Shown here piece after piece: positions 23,664-28,513 of a DNA stretch of 28,513 nucleotides. How positions within the stretch are numbered: the first letter of the stretch is position 1; each line of letters begins with the position of its first letter. A program made the position numbers and the translations under genes. The notes beneath the pieces were generated by a model, which worked only from the letters and a program-made list of their open reading frames with translations, made no database searches and was not told the origin of the DNA. The DNA lies in assembly GCA_030605085.1 (NCBI GenBank), contig JAUWBH010000065.1, positions 1 to 28,513 of the forward strand, given 5' to 3'. This stretch comes from Promethearchaeota archaeon (GTDB lineage: Archaea; Asgardarchaeota; Lokiarchaeia; Sigynarchaeales; SOKP01).

Positions 23664-24341
23664 ATGGAAAAACGGTTTACAATAAAGGGAAGAAAATTAT
23701 TAGTTACCGAAGGAAAAGAAGATGCTGCACTTTTTAAAAGATTTTTAGGTGATTTAGGTATATATGATGTTCAAGTTTTAGCTGTTAATGGTATACCCAA
23801 ATTCAAGGAAAGACTTCCTGGAATATTTAAACTTCCAAAATTTAGAAATGTTCTTTCTCTTGGGATTATAAGAGATGCTGAAAAAAAAGAGAGAAATCCC
23901 CAAAATAGCGCAAGAGATGCCTATACGAGCATTTTCAATATTTTAATAAGGGATAACAAGATTGAAAGAGTACTAGGAAGAAGGGTTGATCTAAATTACA
24001 TGAATAAATGGAAATCTAATGCGATTTCAGTAGGAATCTTCATCACATGTAAACCTGGAGAGAGATATGGGATGTTAGAGGATTTATGTTTAGACAGTGT
24101 AAAAGGTAAAATGGAATTGAAATGCGTTGAAAGATATCTCCGTTGTGTTAGGAATAATGACCCCAATTATTTGGATTACTATAAAATACCTTCAAAAAAT
24201 AAGATTTTAGCTTATTTGGCCTCTAAAGAAGAAGCACATGGGAGTATCGCCGTTGCTGCTGAGAAAGGTATATGGAATGTATCTGATAATTCTTTTGATG
24301 AATTAAGGCAGTTTTTAGAAGAATTTAGATGTAATCAATAA
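23664..24341 (+). CDS. Toprim/DUF3226-like protein, partner of the AAA ATPase
   Basis: A 225-residue protein with a Toprim-like core. The first acid is in LLVTEGKEDAALF (E16); a second acidic site is in LGIIRDAEKKER (D71 and E73, in place of D-x-D). The central part (GIFITCKPGERYGMLEDLCLDS) and the end (HGSIAVAAEKGIWN) are typical of the DUF3226 family found beside AAA ATPases. In OLD-like systems the Toprim protein cuts nucleic acid when the ATPase senses infection. The five-base gap makes translational coupling likely. It lacks the extended motifs of topoisomerases and primases. Catalysis is inferred. Confidence 0.78.
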   Translation: MEKRFTIKGRKLLVTEGKEDAALFKRFLGDLGIYDVQVLAVNGIPKFKERLPGIFKLPKFRNVLSLGIIRDAEKKERNPQNSARDAYTSIFNILIRDNKIERVLGRRVDLNYMNKWKSNAISVGIFITCKPGERYGMLEDLCLDSVKGKMELKCVERYLRCVRNNDPNYLDYYKIPSKNKILAYLASKEEAHGSIAVAAEKGIWNVSDNSFDELRQFLEEFRCNQ

Positions 24342-24479
24342 ATCAATCCTTAAATCAACGAAAGAACACTTAAAATCTAAAAGAACACCAAAAAAATAAA
24401 TAAACCATTAAGAAGCGAATAAATCAATAATTTAATTTGCTTTTTTTATATTTAACTTGACGAAGAGAACGGTATTTTT

Positions 24480-24644
24480 CTATCCTCTTTCTTTTCTGAA
24501 CTCGTTAATCCTTTTTCGCAAGTACAGATTTCTAATGGTTTCGAGTAGATAAATAGCGCACCACTTCTCATATCGTAGCTTATCTACTATTCCGTGCTTC
24601 TGCGTAGGAGCATTATTGAATACCAAAGTACAAATTAAATATCT
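24480..24644 (-). pseudogene. Possible gene remnant in the 24.3-24.7 kb gap
   Basis: A minus-strand frame without a start codon, ending in TAG at 24480, is richer in G and C than its surroundings. It reads HGIVDKLRYEKWCAIYLLET and RNLYLRKRINEFRKERG. It looks like the basic C-terminal end of a DNA-binding or transposase-like protein, but I cannot name it. The rest of the 402-base gap (24342-24743) shows nothing recognisable. Confidence 0.35.
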
Positions 24645-24743
24645 CTAAATTTTCCAGTCTAAAATTCTATTAATTTAAGATTCATCTTAATTTAAGGGAT
24701 GGGCGTTTCTCTTATAACTTAAATATTATAATGTAAAAAAGAT

Positions 24744-26123
24744 TCACGTCTCTTTTAATGAATCTACAAATTTCTGTAATTTCTTAAATGTATCAATCAT
24801 TTGTGAATGAGTCTCTTTTATATTATTTATCTCTACATTTAATTTTTCCATGTCACCCATTATTTTTTGTTTGAATGCCGAACTTGTAGTCGATATACTT
24901 TCTTCTATATCCTTGGAAAGATTAGTTGTTTCGTTCGCGAGTGTAGAAATCTTTTCTGAAGATGTATTTATTAAATCCTCGATTTTAGCGTTTGTCTGCT
25001 CGTTTTTATTAATTTCTTCTGAAATATCTTTAGTTTTGGCTTCAATTTCTTTAAATATTGTTTCGAAATTACTATCTGTCATGTTTTTTATATTTTCAAC
25101 GATATCGTCTTTAGATTTAGAAATATTATTTATTAGCTGCTTCTGAGCTTCAATTTGATTGTCTACATAATTGGAAATATTATTCTTAAAGCTATCAACT
25201 AATGTATCTAAATTTTGTCTAAACCAATTTTCTATTTTAGACATTCCAAGAGAAATTTTATTGTTCATTTGATTAAGAGAATTACGCAAGAGTTCAGTTC
25301 CCTCTATACTTCCTTCACTCACATCTTTAGCCCAGTTGCCTAATTGGGATTTAAAAGTGTCCATAAATATTTCTGAAAATTTTAATGTTCCTTCTTGAAA
25401 TCCTGAAATTATCTGAGAGATGTTAGGATATTCGTCTTCCTTTAATCCTTCGGGTACAAAATCTTCTGGTTTAGGGATTTCTTGTAAATCTTCTGGAACT
25501 GATTTTGTTAGTTCATTTATTTCTTTAATTAGGATTGGAGCTTTTTTTTGAGAGTCTTCGACAAATCTTTGAACCCACTTAAAATACTCAAGTGTATTAG
25601 GAAGTTCTAACTCGTATTCTACTTTATGGTATTCTCTTGACTTTTCATTCTTAAAATCATTTAACCTATAGATACTAAATCCCATATTCCCTTCTTTTCC
25701 CATTAAAGTATGATCAAAGACGATACAAAAGCCGTAAGGATTTTCTTTTTTCTGGAAAAATCGATGATTCTTGATCGCAACATCAGAGAAAATAAGACCT
25801 CCTTCTGGATTAGAATAATACCAACCCACAGTATTAAGTTTTTGACTAGCATAATGTTCTTCTATTTTTGTAAACATTGTATAATCTTCTGTAGAGAATT
25901 CCATAGATCCTCTACTTCCATGGGTTATAGGCTGAGCGTTGATCAGATCAATATCCTTTCCATTAATAGCGATTTTACCAATACAAACTCCTAGGACTTC
26001 TACACTTGTCTTTAAAGCTTCGTTTCCAAATCTCAAAACATGAGTTATCATTCTTTTAAAGGCTTCTTTTTTAATATTTACTATTCCATCTTTTAAATTC
26101 CCTTTTTTTGGTCGTGATGACAT
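24744..26123 (-). CDS. MPN-domain protein lacking JAMM ligands, with coiled coil
   Basis: A 459-residue protein that begins with an MPN (JAB1) domain (about 12-160) and ends in a long coiled coil (about 290-455). It is clearly related to the product of the gene upstream. The MPN fold is kept (VEVLGVCIGK, GSMEFSTEDY, IVFDHTLMG), but the metal site is lost: the HxHP of its neighbour is replaced by YSNP (103-106), and the final Asp by Ala116; the Glu (E42) remains. It should therefore be catalytically inactive, like Rpn8 beside Rpn11. A linker of about 100 residues rich in Glu and Pro precedes the coil. The 13-base gap to the upstream gene implies one operon and probably a heterodimer. Confidence 0.78.
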   Translation of the reverse strand: MSSRPKKGNLKDGIVNIKKEAFKRMITHVLRFGNEALKTSVEVLGVCIGKIAINGKDIDLINAQPITHGSRGSMEFSTEDYTMFTKIEEHYASQKLNTVGWYYSNPEGGLIFSDVAIKNHRFFQKKENPYGFCIVFDHTLMGKEGNMGFSIYRLNDFKNEKSREYHKVEYELELPNTLEYFKWVQRFVEDSQKKAPILIKEINELTKSVPEDLQEIPKPEDFVPEGLKEDEYPNISQIISGFQEGTLKFSEIFMDTFKSQLGNWAKDVSEGSIEGTELLRNSLNQMNNKISLGMSKIENWFRQNLDTLVDSFKNNISNYVDNQIEAQKQLINNISKSKDDIVENIKNMTDSNFETIFKEIEAKTKDISEEINKNEQTNAKIEDLINTSSEKISTLANETTNLSKDIEESISTTSSAFKQKIMGDMEKLNVEINNIKETHSQMIDTFKKLQKFVDSLKET

Positions 26124-26136
26124 CGGAATTCTTGCC

Positions 26137-27504
26137 TCATCCTTTTAATTCTTTAATTTTATTGATTAAATCTTGTTGTTGAGCATCTAAATCTTTTATT
26201 TCTTTATTGATATTATTGAGATTCTCTGTAAATTTGTCAATTTTTTCCGTTAAAGCTTTCTCAATTTCTCCTTGAAAATCCTTTAATTTATTTATAGCAG
26301 AATTTTCTATAGATTTGATTTTTACTGATAAATTTTCATAAGATTCCAGCTGCTTTTCTAAATTTTCAGAATTAATTACGCTTTTTTGGTTAATTTCTGA
26401 CATTATTTTAGAATTATCATCAAGAATTTTTGACATTTCGTCTATTGAAATATTAAATTTTTCAGCAAATAATTTATTAATTTTTTCAGCAAGCTCATCT
26501 TTCATTGATTCAATCGTCTTTTTAATACTTTCCCGATCTCTATCAAAACTATCAAATTTGTTGTCAATATAATCATCTATTTGACTAAATTTATCAGTTA
26601 AGGACTCTTTAAAATAATTCTGTAAATTATCGATTCCCTCTCTTATACTTTCCTTTAATTCCACTAAATCGCTTCTCATTTCCAAATTATTTTCCATGAC
26701 ATTTCTTATTATTTCTTGACTCCAATTATTTAAAAATCTAATTAAAGGATCAACTGATAACGCTATGAAATTTGAAATCCCTTTCTGTAATGCTAAAAAG
26801 ATTTCTGATAAATTCAATTCTGGTTTTTTTGATAATAGCTGACTCTTTTCTGGAAGAAAAATTCCGCTAAAAGGATCAGCTGTCTCGCTAATTTCGAGAA
26901 TTGGAGGTTCTTGAGAATGAACGCAATTAATTAATTCCATAATTTTTAAGTAATACTCTAAATTGTCAGGAGGTTCCACGATCGTTTTTACCTCGTGATA
27001 ATTTGATTTCATTCCTTTAGAATAATCATCAAGTCTAAACGCTCTAAATCCTAAGTCGCCTTCGTTCTCAAGGTAAGTATGATCAAACACAATACCTATG
27101 CCACTTGGATTGTTAGCCGTTTGCCAAAATAATTGATTTTTGATATCCGTTGAGGACCAGAAGATACTAAGTCTTGGATGAGAATGATACCACCCAACTG
27201 CGTGTTTTCCCTTTGAAAACGCTTCCTCATCAACCATGGCAAAGGTTCCATAATCCTGTGCTGAAAATTCGACCTCAATAGATCCCCCATGAGATATGGG
27301 AACTGCATCTTCCACCACAACATTCTTATATTCTCCTTCGCCCTCAAGATGGCCAATCAGCACGCCCATAACTTCTCTGTATTGTCTATGGTCCCTCGCT
27401 TTGTTACCAAAACGGAGAATGTGAAGGAGCATTTTATAATAAGCAAGTGGTTTAATTGTAACTATTTTATCAGCATCTTTAGTTTTTGATCGTTGTTTAC
27501 TCAA
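26137..27504 (-). CDS. JAMM metalloprotease (Rpn11/Csn5-like MPN+) with coiled coil
   Basis: A 455-residue protein with an N-terminal MPN domain (about 15-160) that contains the full zinc site: E44 in REVMGVLIG and H107, H109, S117 and D120 in HSHPRLSIFWSSTD. This 14-residue spacing equals that of Rpn11 and Csn5, the enzymes that cut ubiquitin or Nedd8 chains. A region of about 100 residues (160-260) links to a very long coiled coil (about 260-455). It is predicted to be an isopeptidase or related protease acting on ubiquitin-like conjugates; no ubiquitin, E1 or E2 gene is in the window. The following gene encodes its inactive sister, so a heterodimer is likely. The ATG start is preceded by an AT-rich promoter. 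Confidence 0.85.
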   Translation of the reverse strand: MSKQRSKTKDADKIVTIKPLAYYKMLLHILRFGNKARDHRQYREVMGVLIGHLEGEGEYKNVVVEDAVPISHGGSIEVEFSAQDYGTFAMVDEEAFSKGKHAVGWYHSHPRLSIFWSSTDIKNQLFWQTANNPSGIGIVFDHTYLENEGDLGFRAFRLDDYSKGMKSNYHEVKTIVEPPDNLEYYLKIMELINCVHSQEPPILEISETADPFSGIFLPEKSQLLSKKPELNLSEIFLALQKGISNFIALSVDPLIRFLNNWSQEIIRNVMENNLEMRSDLVELKESIREGIDNLQNYFKESLTDKFSQIDDYIDNKFDSFDRDRESIKKTIESMKDELAEKINKLFAEKFNISIDEMSKILDDNSKIMSEINQKSVINSENLEKQLESYENLSVKIKSIENSAINKLKDFQGEIEKALTEKIDKFTENLNNINKEIKDLDAQQQDLINKIKELKG

Positions 27505-27783
27505 ATTTGTTCACTTAATTTAGAATCTTAATTTAATATATTATAAATTTAAAGGATTTAAATTTTGAATAAAAATAATATAATTACTCAAATTAATTTT
27601 TTATTTTTAATCATTTGATTTTTGTATAAATCGTCGTTGATTTTCCATGAAATTAAATATAAAACTGAATAAATTAATTTTTCAGTTTATTAAAATTATT
27701 TAAATTCCTTAAATAAGTCCTTTATCGTTAAGGTTGAAGTGAACTGTTGTGAATTTCTAAAGATTTTGATATTGATTGATTTT

Positions 27784-28044
27784 TTAACTCTGTTTTTTTT
27801 TTTTAATTAATTCATAAATTTCTTCAATTGTTTCGATACTATTTTTTTTAAAGTTATTAATAAAATTACGCATTGACCCCGCACCGCATATTTTGCTACT
27901 CCCAATTAGAGTAACATAAGATAAGTTAGAATCGTAATTCCTAAACACAAATCCATATCCATTTGAACCGACAGCCCCTTTCTCAAAATCATCTATACCT
28001 TCAGCCGCTTTATCAATTAATTTAATCAATTCATGTATATTCAT
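27784..28044 (-). CDS. Small hypothetical protein
   Basis: Unrecognised 86-residue protein that starts at ATG 28044. It contains an amphipathic helix (HELIKLIDKAAEGIDDFEK), a Gly-rich middle (AVGSNGYGFVFRNYDSN, then LIGSSKICGAGSMR) and a closing helix (TIEEIYELIKKKKQS). The layout, strand-turn-strand between two helices, might fit a small nucleotide- or RNA-binding fold, but nothing decisive is seen. It lies between the zinc-ribbon gene and the MPN pair on the same strand, with gaps of about 115 and 280 bases. The 279 bases upstream of the MPN pair (27505-27783) show no other gene. Confidence 0.5.
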   Translation of the reverse strand: MNIHELIKLIDKAAEGIDDFEKGAVGSNGYGFVFRNYDSNLSYVTLIGSSKICGAGSMRNFINNFKKNSIETIEEIYELIKKKKQS

Positions 28045-28158
28045 TTATTTTCATCAATATTTTATTACTAATAATTAAGTGAAATTTAGAGTCTTAAATC
28101 GATTAATTAAAAAAATAATAGAATAAATAATGATTGATTTGAGGGGAAACTGACTGAT

Positions 28159-28513
28159 TTAATGTTCGTGTGGTAAAAGTTTACCACAATAAGGGCAAAA
28201 TTTAAAATCCAAATCTTTTCCACAAAAAGGACAAAAAGGAGATCCTTTCGCTCCTTCTGAAGATGATACTGCAGGAGTCGAAGGCGCTGCAGGTATGGGA
28301 GGTACCGCAGAAGGCGCTGGTGCCCCAGAGGATCCTGGAATTGTGGGTAACGCTCTCGTTGTTCTAACGGTTGATGCTTGAGCAGCGGGTTCTGTTTGCT
28401 TTTGACCAGAAACCATTTGTCTAAATGCTTGACGCTGTTCATCTTCAGATCTCGGTTGAGGTGTTGGTGTTGCGGCTGGCACTACTGGTGCTGATGGTGT
28501 CGCTGGCCCGCCC
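28159..28513 (-). CDS. Pro/Ala-rich double zinc-ribbon protein (5' end outside window)
   Basis: The frame stays open to the right edge, so the start is outside the window; an internal GTG at 28482 is not the start, because the same composition continues upstream of it. The visible 117 codons form a long linker of Pro, Ala, Ser and Thr with a few charged stretches (DEQRQAFRQMVSG), followed by a C-terminal pair of zinc knuckles FCPFCGKDLDFKFCPYCGK and LLPHEH. It has four Cys in two CPxC units. Such tails are found on many archaeal membrane or regulatory proteins; the N-terminal part decides the function and is not seen. High G and C compared with the neighbours follows from Pro and Ala codons. 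Confidence 0.7.
   Translation of the reverse strand, partial: GGPATPSAPVVPAATPTPQPRSEDEQRQAFRQMVSGQKQTEPAAQASTVRTTRALPTIPGSSGAPAPSAVPPIPAAPSTPAVSSSEGAKGSPFCPFCGKDLDFKFCPYCGKLLPHEH

Noticed and set aside
24850..25994. Plus-strand frames of 94 and 98 codons over the inactive MPN gene
   Set aside because: Shadows of the MPN and coiled-coil coding strand without ribosome sites or motifs.
27505..27783. Search for a ubiquitin-like, E1 or E2 gene next to the MPN pair
   Set aside because: No frame here or in the neighbouring genes shows a di-glycine tail, a Rossmann-type E1 or a UBC motif.
28107..28442. A 111-codon minus-strand frame over the zinc-ribbon gene
   Set aside because: Low-complexity Gln, Leu and Arg from the shifted Pro/Ala codons of the real gene, which carries clear zinc knuckles in its own frame.
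1..28513. tRNA or rRNA genes
   Set aside because: No GC-rich clover-leaf or conserved rRNA block was seen by eye on either strand; a tRNA scan would settle it.

Overview
The window looks like chromosomal DNA of an Asgard (Lokiarchaeia-like) archaeon. The DNA is very AT-rich. Translation signals are archaeal: GGTGAT or GGAGG-type Shine-Dalgarno sequences, at least one apparently leaderless promoter, and T-run terminators. The strongest taxonomic hint is a tandem pair of Rpn11/Rpn8-like MPN proteins on coiled-coil proteins; many two-component proteins and short zinc-ribbon proteins fit. There is no rRNA, tRNA or informational marker here, so the placement is an inference.

Left third (1-9 kb). 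A response regulator with an N-terminal ribbon-helix-helix-like segment runs off the left edge (-). It is followed by a three-gene operon: ABC ATPase, ABC-2 permease, and an acidic doubly membrane-anchored exoprotein. Next comes a membrane histidine kinase inside a scrambled region. That region holds a 97% identical duplicated segment, two detached copies of the start of the downstream iscU gene, and several gene remnants. A large zinc-ribbon protein with a possible nuclease C-terminus sits just before two tandem iscU-type scaffold genes. Both iscU genes start on weak codons (TTG and ATT).

Middle (9-18 kb), metal and sulfur handling. This part holds a CDF zinc-type exporter with an altered metal site and a 56-residue TRASH-like protein. 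A YdjM-like membrane protein and a PLDc_N-like small membrane protein follow. The Cu(I) P-type ATPase carries two C-terminal YHS domains and a zinc ribbon. After it come an HxlR regulator with an apparent ATA start, a 44-residue Cys-rich protein, a small possible alpha-beta-barrel protein, a stand-alone copy of the CopA tail ribbon, and a cysteine synthase with a Cys-rich tail.

Right part (18-24.4 kb), probably a defence island. On the minus strand is a 572-residue protein (AbiJ-NTD3-like N-terminus, SAM methyltransferase, unknown C-terminus). A PD-(D/E)XK-like nuclease gene and a gene interrupted by a stop follow it. A five-repeat CRISPR-like array without cas genes separates these from a plus-strand OLD-like pair, an AAA ATPase and a Toprim/DUF3226-like protein.

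Right edge (24.7-28.5 kb). Two adjacent minus-strand genes encode MPN-plus-coiled-coil proteins. The upstream one has a complete JAMM metalloprotease motif and the downstream one has lost its metal ligands, echoing the Rpn11-Rpn8 arrangement. A small hypothetical gene and the 3' end of a Pro/Ala-rich double zinc-ribbon protein close the window.
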